DNA of 64,000 nt from Actinoallomurus sp040655075. GTDB lineage: Bacteria > Actinomycetota > Actinomycetes > Streptosporangiales > Streptosporangiaceae. Of the stretch, positions 7,269 to 15,608 are shown piece after piece. Position numbers and translations under genes: made by a program. How positions within the stretch are numbered: the first letter of the stretch is position 1; every line of letters begins with the position of its first letter. The stretch is taken from assembly GCF_040655075.1 (NCBI RefSeq), contig NZ_JBFAJC010000008.1:224384-288383 (forward strand). The letters are read 5' to 3'. The notes under the pieces are model-generated. The model worked only from the letters and a program-made list of their open reading frames with translations. It had not been told where the DNA came from and searched no databases.

Positions 7269-8603
7269 ATGGTCCTGGACCCAGAAGACGCGCGCGACGC
7301 ACGATCCGTCACCGACGCGGAGCGTGGATCGCAGGTACGCAAGGCGGCACTCGCCTCCATCGTCGGCACCTCGATCGAGTGGTACGACTTCTTCCTCTAC
7401 AACACCGCCGCCGCCGTCGTCTTCAAGGACGTCTTCTTCCCCAAGTCCACCGACTACGTCGGGACGCTCTCGTCCTTCGCCACGTACGCCGTCGGCTTCG
7501 CCGCCCGCCCGATCGGGGCGGCGATCTTCGGGCACTGGGGCGACCGGCTCGGCCGCAAGGCGACCCTGATCGTCACCCTCCTCCTCATGGGCCTGTCCAG
7601 CGCCCTCATCGGCGTCCTGCCGGGCACCGGCACGATCGGCGTCGCCGCACCGATCCTCCTCGTCGCCCTGCGCGTGCTCCAGGGCATCGCGGTCGGCGGC
7701 GAGTGGAGCGGCTCCGTGCTGCTCTCCATGGAATGGGGGAATCCCCGGCGACGCGGGCTGATGGCCAGCTGGCCGCAGATCGGCGTGCCGATCGGCCTCA
7801 TCCTCGGCACGGTCGCGATGTCCTCGCTGGCGACCGCGAGCGGCGACGCGTTCAAGAGCTGGGGCTGGCGCCTCCCGTTCCTGTTCAGCTTGGTGCTCGT
7901 CGCCATCGGCCTGTGGGTACGGCTCCGCGTCATGGAGACGCCGATGTTCGCCAAGGTCGTCGAACGCCGCGAGGTGGCGAAGGTCCCGGTGCTCGACGTG
8001 ATCCGCCGGCACCCGAAGGAGATCATCCTCAGCGCCCTGCTGCGCTGCTCGGAGCAGATGCCGTTCTACATCTTCACCTCTTTCGCGCTGACCTACATCG
8101 TCGAGCACGCCAAGCTGTCCAAGACCTTCGCGCTGAACGCGGTCGCCGTGGCCGCCGCCCTCGAACTCATCCTCATTCCGACGTTCGGCCACCTCAGCGA
8201 CACGGTGGGCCGTAAGCGCATCTACGCGATGGGGGCGTTGCTGCTCGGCGTCATCGCCTTCCCGTACTTCGCGCTGCTCAACACCGCCGTCCCGGCCGTC
8301 GTCTTCCTCACCGTCGTCCTGGCCCAGGTCCCGCACGCGATGCAGTACGGGCCGCAGGCGTCGCTGATCGCCGAGGTGTTCCCCACGAAGCTCCGATACG
8401 GCGGCGCGGGCATGGGCTACCAGCTCGCCTCGGTCATCGCGGGCGGCCCGGCGCCCCTGCTGGCGACCTGGCTCCTGCACGACTACGGCTGGTGGGCCAT
8501 CTCATTCGTCATGGTCATCGCCGCCTTCCTGACCCTCACGGCGACCGCCCTGCTGCCGGACCGCTCCCGCGTGGACCTGACCGAGGATGCCGCCTACGCC
8601 TGA
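7269..8603 (+). CDS. MHS-family (metabolite:H+ symporter) MFS transporter
   Basis: A 444-residue, 12-helix MFS protein of the metabolite:H+ symporter type (shikimate/ProP/alpha-ketoglutarate permease relatives). GTSIEWYDFFLYNTAA in the first helix and the motif GHWGDRLGRKATL between helices 2 and 3 are characteristic, as is RVLQGIAVGGEWSG. It should import a carboxylate or other small polar metabolite with protons. The ATG at 7269 is chosen because GGAGG lies six bases upstream; the earlier in-frame ATG at 7233 lacks a site. A 42-bp relic of a second copy lies at 6727. The substrate is unknown. Confidence 0.9.
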   Translation: MVLDPEDARDARSVTDAERGSQVRKAALASIVGTSIEWYDFFLYNTAAAVVFKDVFFPKSTDYVGTLSSFATYAVGFAARPIGAAIFGHWGDRLGRKATLIVTLLLMGLSSALIGVLPGTGTIGVAAPILLVALRVLQGIAVGGEWSGSVLLSMEWGNPRRRGLMASWPQIGVPIGLILGTVAMSSLATASGDAFKSWGWRLPFLFSLVLVAIGLWVRLRVMETPMFAKVVERREVAKVPVLDVIRRHPKEIILSALLRCSEQMPFYIFTSFALTYIVEHAKLSKTFALNAVAVAAALELILIPTFGHLSDTVGRKRIYAMGALLLGVIAFPYFALLNTAVPAVVFLTVVLAQVPHAMQYGPQASLIAEVFPTKLRYGGAGMGYQLASVIAGGPAPLLATWLLHDYGWWAISFVMVIAAFLTLTATALLPDRSRVDLTEDAAYA

Positions 8604-8638
8604 TCCTTACGGGGGATCGCGACCAACGTCGGCCTGAC

Positions 8639-8668
8639 CGGCACCGGCGGCAGCGGACGCCGGTGCCG
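8639..8668 (+). terminator. Hairpin after the MHS transporter
   Basis: CGGCACCGGCG pairs with CGCCGGTGCCG across an eight-base loop, 36 bp after the stop codon. There is no T-run. The remaining sequence to 8853 holds no recognisable gene. Confidence 0.6.
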
Positions 8669-8853
8669 ACCGCGAACGAGGGCGCGGTACACCGTGAGTC
8701 GGGCACTTACCGTCGTCCCCGACGTGATCCTGATCGGCGGTCTTCTCGCGGCCTTGTAAGTTTCACGGCGATTCTGCGTCAAATGGATCTGTCAGGTTAC
8801 GCTCTGAGAGGCGCTCCTACATCCACCCCACCCCTGCTAAGGATGGAGATGCG

Positions 8854-8961
8854 ATGCCTCGTCCCCTCCGGGTCGCCCGCGGAGCGCGCCGCACACTGAC
8901 CCTGCTCGCGGCGGCCGTGCTGTTCATCGTCCCGTGGGCCGGTGCCGCCTACGCCGCCTGA
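8854..8961 (+). CDS. Mini-ORF encoding a bare signal peptide (35 aa)
   Basis: The ORF begins with an ATG behind AAGGATGGAG and encodes 35 residues: a basic n-region (RVARGARR), a hydrophobic core (LTLLAAAVLFIVPWAG) and the end AAYAA before TGA. That is a textbook Sec signal peptide with an Ala-x-Ala cleavage site placed exactly at the stop, leaving no mature protein. It may be a leader peptide, a tiny secreted or membrane peptide, or the stump of a secreted protein cut off by a rearrangement. The stop codon lies within a perfect 17-bp hairpin (8953-8989), which favours a real transcription unit ending here. The nearest gene downstream is the aldo/keto reductase. Confidence 0.5.
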   Translation: MPRPLRVARGARRTLTLLAAAVLFIVPWAGAAYAA

Positions 8962-8989
8962 TTCCTTCGGATCGAAGGAATCAGGCGGC
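8953..8989 (+). terminator. 17-bp perfect hairpin spanning the mini-ORF stop
   Basis: The arm 8953-8969 (GCCGCCTGATTCCTTCG) is the exact reverse complement of 8973-8989, with GAT as loop. The TGA of the signal-peptide ORF is in the 5' arm. There is no following T-run; it may act as terminator, attenuator or mRNA stabiliser. Confidence 0.65.
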
Positions 8990-9073
8990 CGAGACCGCGG
9001 CATCCGTATTCCGGGATCGGGTCGCCACGCCGATGATCCTTCGACGACCGTTCCGGCGAGTGGAGGCGATGGC

Positions 9074-10042
9074 GTGGAGTACGTACGGGTGGGATCGTCC
9101 GGGTTGAAGGTGTCCCGGATCGCCCTGGGGATGATGGGCTTCGGCGACCGGTCGCGGCGCCGATGGCATCTGGATGAGGACAGCGCCGAGCCGATCGTGC
9201 GGCGGGCGGCCGAGGCGGGCGTGACGTTCTTCGACACTGCGGACATGTACGACGGCGGCATGAGCGAGGTGGTCACCGGCCGGCTGCTCGCCCGGCTGTT
9301 CCCGCGCCGGGACGACTACGTGCTCGCCACCAAGGTGTACTTCCCGGTGGGCCCGGGGCCGGGTGACGGCGGGCTGTCGCGCAGGCGCATCATGGCCGCC
9401 ATCGACGCCTCACTGGACCGGCTGGGCACCGACCACGTCGACCTCTACCAGATCCACCGCTGGGACGACGGGACACCGATCGAGGAGACGATGGAGGCCC
9501 TGCACGACGTCGTCCGCTGCGGCAAGGCGCGGTACATCGGGGCGTCGAGCATGTACGCATGGCAGTTCGCCAAGGCGCAGCACGCCGCGGCGACCCGGTT
9601 CGTGTCGATGCAGAACCACTACAACCTCGTCTACCGGGAGGAGGAGCGGGAGATGATCCCGCTCTGCTGCGACCAGGGCGTCGGCGTGCTGCCGTACAGC
9701 CCGCTGGCACGCGGGCTGCTCGCGGGCACGCGTGACCGGCAGGGCGGCCGGCACACGGCGCGGGCCGGGAACGATCCGCTCGCCGATGCGTCGTACGAGG
9801 ACGGGGACTTCGACATGGTCGACGCGGTGCGGGCGGTCGCCGGCGAGCGCGGCCTCGCCCCGGCGCGGGTCGCACTGGCGTGGCTGCTCGGCCGACCCGG
9901 GGTGTGCGCGCCGATCGTCGGCGCCACGAAGCCGGAACACGTGGACGACGCGGTGGCCGCCGTCGGTGTCGCGCTGACCGAGGAGGAGGTGGCCCGGCTG
10001 GAGGCGCCGTACCGTCCGCACCGGGTCATCGGGCATTCCTGA
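9074..10042 (+). CDS. Aldo/keto reductase
   Basis: A 322-residue NADPH-dependent aldo/keto reductase. The catalytic tetrad is complete: D54 and Y59 in FFDTADMYDGG, K87 in LATKVYF and H128 in YQIHRWD. The C-terminal cofactor-binding part has GVLPYSPLARGLL and PIVGATKPEHV. It should reduce or oxidise a carbonyl/sugar-type substrate in the cytosol. The GTG at 9074 is chosen because GGAGG lies seven bases upstream and the next residues (VEYVRVGSSGLKVS) fit the family N-terminus; an open frame further upstream reads through the hairpin and is not used. The last 19 codons are repeated at 12662-12721. Confidence 0.92.
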   Translation: MEYVRVGSSGLKVSRIALGMMGFGDRSRRRWHLDEDSAEPIVRRAAEAGVTFFDTADMYDGGMSEVVTGRLLARLFPRRDDYVLATKVYFPVGPGPGDGGLSRRRIMAAIDASLDRLGTDHVDLYQIHRWDDGTPIEETMEALHDVVRCGKARYIGASSMYAWQFAKAQHAAATRFVSMQNHYNLVYREEEREMIPLCCDQGVGVLPYSPLARGLLAGTRDRQGGRHTARAGNDPLADASYEDGDFDMVDAVRAVAGERGLAPARVALAWLLGRPGVCAPIVGATKPEHVDDAVAAVGVALTEEEVARLEAPYRPHRVIGHS

Positions 10043-10066
10043 GGTGGCGCCGCTGGGCCGATGCCG
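9983..10066. repeat. 84-bp direct repeat, left copy
   Basis: Covers the last 19 codons of the aldo/keto reductase plus about 25 bp of downstream sequence. It matches 12662-12745 at about 80 of 84 positions. After a gap, a further about 20 bp (CGGTCAGGGGCCGATGC region) is also similar to sequence following the right copy. The two copies bracket the XRE/flavoprotein module. Confidence 0.85.
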
Positions 10067-10278
10067 TGGAGCGGGAGAGGCCGGCGGATGATGCGCTCCG
10101 GTCAGGGGCCGATGCGTCACCGTCAGCACGGCACCGCCGCCTGCTTGCGGTCCAGGGGCGCAGTGCGGTCGGCAGAATTTCGCCCTCTGGGTGCCTACGG
10201 CATTCAGCTGGCCGCACTGCTCACCGTCGATTCCGGTCCTGTTCGCTGTCGCCCTGTGGGCCGCCCCTCCGTGGTCCC

Positions 10279-10464
10279 TCACGCGTCGCCGGTCGCCGGT
10301 CCGTCGAGCTGGTTCACAATTTCGCGGGCCTGCGCCGGGTACTTCTTGATCAGGACGCTGAGTTGGGAGACCTCAGCGATCTGTGAGAAGCCTTGCCAGC
10401 TCAGGCGGTTGAGCAGGTCGCGGAACTCTTCGACCGAGCGCATGAGTTCCTCCGGCGACGCCAT
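10279..10464 (-). CDS. Small hypothetical protein (61 aa)
   Basis: Not recognised. It is a 61-residue, mostly helical, soluble protein (MASPEELMRSVEEFRDLLNR, then QISQL-type hydrophobic heptads). Its ATG overlaps the stop codon of the 98-aa gene upstream by one base (TGATG), so the two are translationally coupled. It is the last gene of the minus-strand set flavoprotein - XRE - 98 aa - 61 aa. The non-random composition and coupling support a real gene; no function is assigned. Confidence 0.6.
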   Translation of the reverse strand: MASPEELMRSVEEFRDLLNRLSWQGFSQIAEVSQLSVLIKKYPAQAREIVNQLDGPATGDA

Positions 10465-10760
10465 CAGCACTTGGAGTCGGCCGACGGGGTGACGACGTGC
10501 TTGATCCGGGTAACCGCCGTGTCGATCTCGGCGGCCGGGCAGATCCGTTCGTCCCAGCTCCAGTAGAACGAGAGGACCTCGTTCTCGTCGGGCCGGATCT
10601 TGATGATCTCGGCGAGGTGGGGGTTCGCGTTCGGGACCCACGCCCTGATGCGCGTGGGGCCGAGGACTTCGGCGCTCAAGCCCGCCTCCCGGCAGGCTTT
10701 TTCTAGGCGTTCGGCGATGACGTGGACCTCTTCGGGGGTCTCCTGCCATTGGACTGTCAT
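10464..10760 (-). CDS. Small hypothetical protein (98 aa) in XRE module
   Basis: Not recognised. A 98-residue protein beginning MTVQWQETPEEVHVIAERLE, with an amphipathic N-terminal helix, a beta-rich middle (RIRAWVPNANPHLAEIIKI) and an aromatic FYWSWDE segment. The ATG at 10760 with AAGGAC upstream is preferred over an ATG 54 bases earlier because the extra residues look like translated spacer. It lies 76 bp after the XRE gene and is coupled to the 61-aa gene. Small uncharacterised proteins of this kind are common beside XRE regulators in actinomycetes. Confidence 0.6.
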   Translation of the reverse strand: MTVQWQETPEEVHVIAERLEKACREAGLSAEVLGPTRIRAWVPNANPHLAEIIKIRPDENEVLSFYWSWDERICPAAEIDTAVTRIKHVVTPSADSKC

Positions 10761-10836
10761 GTCCTTGAGGGTCCCGCCGCTGGACCCGACCGGCCCGCAA
10801 CGCAGTGAGGGCAAAGGAGCCGCACTCTAGTGCGGG

Positions 10837-12054
10837 TCAGACGACGCCAGCGCGGCGCGCGAGTCCTCTCAACTCGGGTGTGCTGACGCGGTGTTCGCGC
10901 CGGATGAGTTCGGTAAGCAGCGCGTTCGTGCGTGGGTCATAGCGGATGAGCTCCGGTGAGATCTGCTCGGCCTTGAGCAGGGTATGTACCGCGGCTGCCT
11001 CCTTGCGCTGCTGACCAAAGGCGCGCGCGAGGTCGAGCAGCACTTGAGCCCGCCGCCCACGAAGACCAGGCCCCAACCGCCGGACATCCAGCGATTCCCC
11101 ACGTGAGAGAGCGAGTTTGGCGTCTCCGAACGCGACGGCAGCCGACACCTCGTGAATGACCACGTTGGTAGGGCCGAACGCGGACCAGAAGTCGTTACGG
11201 TCGTTCCCAACCCGTTCCGCAAGCTTTCGAGCCGTCCCAAGATGCCGGTCAGTGTTTGCTCTATCGAAGCGCGCCGCCGCTGCCGTAGCCGCCGCCAGAT
11301 ACAGGCCCCCGCGCACAGACAGCGCCGGAGGTTTGGCACGTCGAGTCGAAGCCGCAAGAGCGTCGGCGGCACCGAGCACGACGCGCTCCGCTTGTGCCGC
11401 ACGCTTGAGCCCGATCAGGACGTAGCCGAGCCGGTAGGCGCTCACGGCTGCCAGGAGTGGACGCTCCGCCGACTCTGCCGCCGCAAGGGAGCGATCCGCC
11501 GCCGCCCAGGCGAGTTCCGGCTCACCGACGCGACTGAGTGTCATGGTGGCCGAGTGGTAGACGAGCGCCCGCAGCGTATCGGCCGTCCGGCGCTCTGGAG
11601 CAGAGCAGGAAAGACGTGACTCCTCTACCGCGTCGATCAAGCCCGGTAGCAGTTGCCCGGCATCGTCGTAGCGGGCCGCCTGGTACAGGCTGTTGGCACG
11701 GCGTACCTCATGACTCAGCCACCGCAGGCTCGGCCGACGACTGGCCTTCACCCGTGAGTTGATCACTCCGGGCAGCGCTCCGTATCGCGTCATGGCGTCG
11801 CGGATGCCCGCGACCCGCTCGTACTTCACTGTCTCCGTACCCGTCTCGCTTGACGTGAGCTGGCTGATCTCCGCGCCGAGGATCTCAGCGAGTTGGACGA
11901 GCACCGAGTGACTGTCGATCGATCGGAGACCCCGCTCCACCTGGCTCAGCCAACTCTCAGAGCGCCCGACCAGTTGTGCCAGCACCGCCTGGCTCAATCC
12001 CCGCCGCCGTCTTTGGCGGGCGATGCGACGACCGATCTCGGCGCGAGCGTCCAC
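10837..12054 (-). CDS. XRE-family regulator with TPR-like C-terminal region
   Basis: A 405-residue DNA-binding protein. The N-terminal helix-turn-helix is at residues 8-62 (RRRRGLSQAVLAQLVGRSESWLSQVERG). The rest is alpha-helical with TPR-like Ala/Leu-rich repeats, as in the large actinomycete XRE/TPR regulators. Start is GTG at 12054 with GAAAGG six bases upstream. The flavoprotein gene ends only 20 bp upstream on the same strand, so the two are very likely one operon. XRE-flavoprotein pairing is a recurrent actinomycete arrangement whose physiological role is not settled. Confidence 0.88.
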   Translation of the reverse strand: MDARAEIGRRIARQRRRRGLSQAVLAQLVGRSESWLSQVERGLRSIDSHSVLVQLAEILGAEISQLTSSETGTETVKYERVAGIRDAMTRYGALPGVINSRVKASRRPSLRWLSHEVRRANSLYQAARYDDAGQLLPGLIDAVEESRLSCSAPERRTADTLRALVYHSATMTLSRVGEPELAWAAADRSLAAAESAERPLLAAVSAYRLGYVLIGLKRAAQAERVVLGAADALAASTRRAKPPALSVRGGLYLAAATAAAARFDRANTDRHLGTARKLAERVGNDRNDFWSAFGPTNVVIHEVSAAVAFGDAKLALSRGESLDVRRLGPGLRGRRAQVLLDLARAFGQQRKEAAAVHTLLKAEQISPELIRYDPRTNALLTELIRREHRVSTPELRGLARRAGVV

Positions 12055-12074
12055 GCTGTGCCTTTCGCCAGGGG

Positions 12075-12602
12075 CTACGGTGCCCGAAGTGCGGCAAGCT
12101 CTGTGAGGATCTGCTCCCAGGGTGGCATACGGGCATCCGGTGGCGCAGAGGGATCGAACAACACTCGCACGCCCATCGAGCGCAGCGCGTCGAGATTAGG
12201 ACCGAATGCCACATGCCGGGCGAGCGCCTCCTTAAGCAGCGGCACAGCCACAATCGGGACACCGAAACCGGTCAGTTCACACAGCAGGCCGACGGCGAAC
12301 GTGTCCGTGATGCCGGTCGCCCACTTGTTGATCGTGTTGAAGGTCGCCGGAGCGACGATCGCCGCATCAGCGGCGGGCAATGCGTTCGGTTCGTCCGGCA
12401 TGCGGTACTCGCTTCGTACTGGCTCGCCGGTCAGTTCGGCGAGCCGGTCAGCGTCGATGAAGCGTCGCCCCATCGGCGAGGCGATCACGCATATCCGCCA
12501 TCCCGCACTTTGGGCGAGCCGGACCAGGGCATCGACGTCAGCAGCGGCGGGAGCGGCGCAGACGACGACATAGAGGACCCGCTGTCGAGGATCACCAGCC
12601 AC
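12075..12602 (-). CDS. Flavoprotein (HFCD/Dfp-like fold)
   Basis: A 175-residue protein of the flavoprotein superfamily that includes Dfp/CoaC, EpiD and UbiX. Visible marks are the N-terminal beta-strand with CAAPAAADVDALVRL, the segment LPAADAAIVAPATFNTINKWATGITD (the PATANTIAK-type FMN/substrate motif of HFCD proteins) and C-terminal PIVAVPLLKEALARH. It should bind FMN in the cytosol. It is the first gene of the minus-strand module and probably works with, or modulates, the XRE regulator encoded next. Confidence 0.85.
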   Translation of the reverse strand: MAGDPRQRVLYVVVCAAPAAADVDALVRLAQSAGWRICVIASPMGRRFIDADRLAELTGEPVRSEYRMPDEPNALPAADAAIVAPATFNTINKWATGITDTFAVGLLCELTGFGVPIVAVPLLKEALARHVAFGPNLDALRSMGVRVLFDPSAPPDARMPPWEQILTELAALRAP

Positions 12603-12661
12603 GATGCAGACCCTAGCTGGCTGCCTTCCGTGCGATGCTGCGGGTGGTGGCGATGTTCTTC

Positions 12662-12745
12662 GAGGAGGCGGCCCGGCTGGAGGCGCCGTACCGTCCGCAC
12701 CGGGTCATCGGACACTCCTGAGGCGGCGCCGCTGGGCCGATGCCG
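12662..12745. repeat. 84-bp direct repeat, right copy (aldo/keto reductase 3' end)
   Basis: Encodes EEAARLEAPYRPHRVIGHS and a TGA, the same C-terminus as the intact aldo/keto reductase, with no gene attached, then about 25 bp of shared downstream DNA. It lies directly before the 3' end of the asnC gene. With the left copy it frames the 10067-12661 segment. Confidence 0.85.
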
Positions 12746-12751
12746 CTTCGG

Positions 12752-13246
12752 TCAAGGGCCGATGCCGTCCGTCGGGAGTGGCCGGCGGGGGACGGTCGCC
12801 GCGTGGATCAGTGACGTGGTGGTGCGGCCGTACGGTGCGAAACGGTCGAGGATCGGCTCGAGCCGGTCGACGGACCGCAGGTGCGCGATGAAGAAGAAGC
12901 AGTCGTCGCCGGTGATCCGGTAGCACTCCACGATCTCGGGGATCTCCTCGGCGATCTTGGCGATGCGGGGGAGCTCGCGGACGGCCGGGTTGATGCGGAC
13001 CAGCACGGTCACCGGGAAGCCGAGGGCCTGCGGATCGACCTCGGCCCGATAGCCGGTGATCACGCCGGTGTCCTCGAGCCGCCGTATCCGGTCGGCGACC
13101 GCGGGCGCCGACAGGCCGACCCGGCGGCCCAGCTCGGCGACGCTCAGCCGCGCGTCGACCTGCAACTCGGCCAGGATCCGAAGGTCGATGTCATCGAGAT
13201 CCTTGGCTTCGTAGGCCCGCCCGGGCCGTGGCCTGCGGTTCGCCAT
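12752..13246 (-). CDS. Lrp/AsnC family transcriptional regulator
   Basis: A 164-residue Lrp/AsnC protein. The N-terminal helix-turn-helix (about 20-65) includes LDDIDLRILAELQVDARLSVAELGRRVGLSAPAVADRIRRLE in overlapping segments; the C-terminal RAM ligand-binding domain has VLVRINPAVRELP and IVECYRITGDDCFF. These proteins sense amino acids or related metabolites. It is divergent from the EamA transporter gene with a 34-bp spacer and probably regulates it, and itself. The ATG at 13246 (MANRRPRPGRAYEAKDLDD) is chosen over an earlier one because the latter would overlap the divergent gene. Confidence 0.92.
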   Translation of the reverse strand: MANRRPRPGRAYEAKDLDDIDLRILAELQVDARLSVAELGRRVGLSAPAVADRIRRLEDTGVITGYRAEVDPQALGFPVTVLVRINPAVRELPRIAKIAEEIPEIVECYRITGDDCFFFIAHLRSVDRLEPILDRFAPYGRTTTSLIHAATVPRRPLPTDGIGP

Positions 13247-13280
13247 GCCGCCAGCGTACGAGCCGAACGACGATACGGCC

Positions 13281-14153
13281 ATGCGTACGGATTCGCGGCC
13301 CGAGGCCGTCACCCGCCGCCGGGCCGCCGTCCCGGCGTGGTCGTACTTCGCCGGGAGCGCGGTCTTCCACTATCTAGGCCCGTCGTTCGCCGTCCTGCTG
13401 TTCGCGCGGGTGGCGCCGCTCGGCGTCGCGGGGTTGCGGATCTGGAGTGCGGCGATCCTCTTCGCCGCGTGGCGTCGCCCCTGGCGCCTGCTCACCGGGC
13501 CGGACGCCGCCGGACGTCACCTGCTCGTGGGGTGGGGGCTCGTGCTGGCGCTCATGAACTGCTGCTTCTACCTGGCGATCTCCCGGCTGCCGCTCGGTAC
13601 CGTCGCGGCGATCGAGTACCTCCCGGTCATCGCGCTGGCCGCGCTCGGCGCCCGTACGCCGCGGAACCTGGCCGCCCTCGTCGCGGCGGTCGGCGGCGTG
13701 TACGTGCTCACCGACGTGCGCCTGACCGGGCAGCCGCTGGGGTTCGTCTTCGCGTTCGCCAACGCCGGGCTGTTCGCGGCGTACATCATGATCGCCCATC
13801 GGGCGGCGCGGCGGTCCGCCAGCGGCGTCGACGGGCTCGCGGCGGCCATGCTCGTCGCGGCCGTGCTCGTCGTCCCGCTCGGAGCGTGGCAGTCCGCCCC
13901 GGCGTTCACCGATCTCGTCGCGCTGGGCGCGGGGATCGGCGTCGGGATCAGTTCCTCGGTCATCCCGTACGTATGTGATCAGCTGGCCATGGCGCGGATG
14001 GCCCGCTCGACGTACGCGCTGCTGGTCGCGCTGCTCCCCGCGACCGCCACCGTCATCGGCGTCGTCGTCCTCCGCCAGATCCCGTCCCCGGCCGAGATCG
14101 CCGGCGTCGGCCTGGTCATCGCGGGCGTCGCCCTCCACCGCGAACCCCGCTGA
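13281..14153 (+). CDS. EamA/DMT-family transporter (10 TMS)
   Basis: A 290-residue integral membrane protein of the drug/metabolite transporter superfamily, with two EamA repeats of five helices. Recognisable parts are WSYFAGSAVFHYLGPSFAV in helix 1 and the end of each repeat with conserved P-x-x-A (LGTVAAIEYLPVIALA; ARSTYALLVALLPATATVIG). It likely exports amino acids or related metabolites under AsnC control. No clear ribosome site precedes either possible ATG; 13281 is chosen because the alternative at 13245 overlaps the divergent asnC start. Confidence 0.88.
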   Translation: MRTDSRPEAVTRRRAAVPAWSYFAGSAVFHYLGPSFAVLLFARVAPLGVAGLRIWSAAILFAAWRRPWRLLTGPDAAGRHLLVGWGLVLALMNCCFYLAISRLPLGTVAAIEYLPVIALAALGARTPRNLAALVAAVGGVYVLTDVRLTGQPLGFVFAFANAGLFAAYIMIAHRAARRSASGVDGLAAAMLVAAVLVVPLGAWQSAPAFTDLVALGAGIGVGISSSVIPYVCDQLAMARMARSTYALLVALLPATATVIGVVVLRQIPSPAEIAGVGLVIAGVALHREPR

Positions 14154-14278
14154 CTCCGGGGGAACGCTCGGCGAAGGCCACCGCCGGCTGGGAGGAACGC
14201 CTGAAAACTGGCGCGCTCGCCGACTCTTCCGTATCTCCGGCGCTATTGGCGGCCGGTCGCCGCGTGGTTAGGGTGGCG

Positions 14279-15580
14279 ATGATCAACTCGCCAGTAGCGC
14301 CAAGGCCGTACGAGTTCCCGACGCATGCCTGGAGACCTCCGGTGGAAATCACCCCGCAAGACGGCCCCATCGTCATCGATCCGGCCGGCCGCGACATCCA
14401 CGGCGAGGCCGCCCGAATGCGCGCGCGTGGGCCCGCGGCGAAAGTCGAGCTCCCGGGCGGTGTCGAGGCGTGGGCGGTGAACGACTCCTCCCTGCTCAAG
14501 CTGCTGCTCACCGACTCCCGCGTCTCCAAGGATCCGCGCCGGCACTGGCCCACGTGGATCAATGGCGAGATCTCCCCGGAATCGCCGCTGTTCGTCTGGC
14601 TGGTCGTGAACAACATGCTCACCAGCTACGGCGAGGACCATCGGCGGCTGCGCCGGCTCATCTCCAGCGCCTTCACCACGCGCCGGACCGCCGCGATGCG
14701 CCCCCGCATCGAGAAGATCGTGACCGAGCTCCTCGACGGCTTCGAGGCCGCCGAGCCCGGCCTTCCGGTGGACCTGCGCGAGGAGTACGCCTACCCGCTG
14801 CCCATCGCGGTGATCTGCGAGCTGTTCGGTATCGACGACGAGGCCGCGCAAGATGAGATGCGCCGCTGCGTCAGCGCCTTCTTCAACACCGACGCGGAGC
14901 CCGGCGAGGCCACCGCCGCCTATTCGCGCATGCAGGAACTGCTGGGCGCCCTCATCGCCGAAAAGCGGAAGAACCCCGGAGACGACCTGTCCTCCGCCCT
15001 GATCGCCGCTCGCGACGACGACTCCCGGCTGTCCGAGGAGGAACTCATCGGCACCCTGCTGCTGTTCATCGGCGCGGGGCACGAGACCACCGTCAACCTC
15101 CTCGACAACGCCATCTACGCCCTGCTCACCCGCCCCGACCAGCTCGCGCTGGTTCGTGCCGGACGCGTCGGCTGGGACGACGTGGTCGAGGAGACGCTGC
15201 GCGCCGAATCCCCCATCGCCAACCTCCCCCTGCGCTTCGCCGTCGAGGACATCACCCTCGACGACGGCGTCACCCTCCGCAAGGGCGACGCGATCCTCGC
15301 GTGCTACGCCGCCGCCAGCCGCGACCCGCGCGTGCACGGCGACGACGCGGACCGCTTCGACGTCACCCGCGCCGACAAGGAGCACATCGCCTTCGGCTAC
15401 GGCGTCCACCACTGTCTCGGCGCACCGCTGGCCCGCCTGGAGGCCACCATCGCGCTGCCCGCGCTCTTCGACCGCTACCCCGACCTGACCCTCGCCGCCG
15501 AACCCGGCGAACTCCGGCCGCTCGCCTCCTTCATCTCCAACGGCCACCGCTCCCTCCCCGTACACCTCACGGCAGGGTGA
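14279..15580 (+). CDS. Cytochrome P450 (bacterial class I type)
   Basis: A 433-residue soluble P450. The I-helix oxygen-binding motif is AGHETT (266-271), the K-helix ExxR is E305-R308, and the heme loop is FGYGVHHCLG with axial Cys379. It shows the usual bacterial length and no membrane anchor. It should hydroxylate or epoxidise a small lipophilic substrate using an external ferredoxin and reductase; no ferredoxin gene lies next to it. The ATG at 14279 has AGGGTGG upstream. It stands alone between the EamA gene and a convergent DUF1963-like gene, so the substrate cannot be inferred from neighbours. Confidence 0.93.
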   Translation: MINSPVAPRPYEFPTHAWRPPVEITPQDGPIVIDPAGRDIHGEAARMRARGPAAKVELPGGVEAWAVNDSSLLKLLLTDSRVSKDPRRHWPTWINGEISPESPLFVWLVVNNMLTSYGEDHRRLRRLISSAFTTRRTAAMRPRIEKIVTELLDGFEAAEPGLPVDLREEYAYPLPIAVICELFGIDDEAAQDEMRRCVSAFFNTDAEPGEATAAYSRMQELLGALIAEKRKNPGDDLSSALIAARDDDSRLSEEELIGTLLLFIGAGHETTVNLLDNAIYALLTRPDQLALVRAGRVGWDDVVEETLRAESPIANLPLRFAVEDITLDDGVTLRKGDAILACYAAASRDPRVHGDDADRFDVTRADKEHIAFGYGVHHCLGAPLARLEATIALPALFDRYPDLTLAAEPGELRPLASFISNGHRSLPVHLTAG

Positions 15581-15608
15581 TCGACCAACGCCGGGGAGCG
15601 AACGGTCC

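Noticed and set aside
8942..9073. Open frame upstream of the aldo/keto reductase start, giving a 44-residue N-terminal extension
   Set aside because: It reads through the 17-bp hairpin and a GGAGG ribosome site; the family N-terminus begins at GTG 9074.
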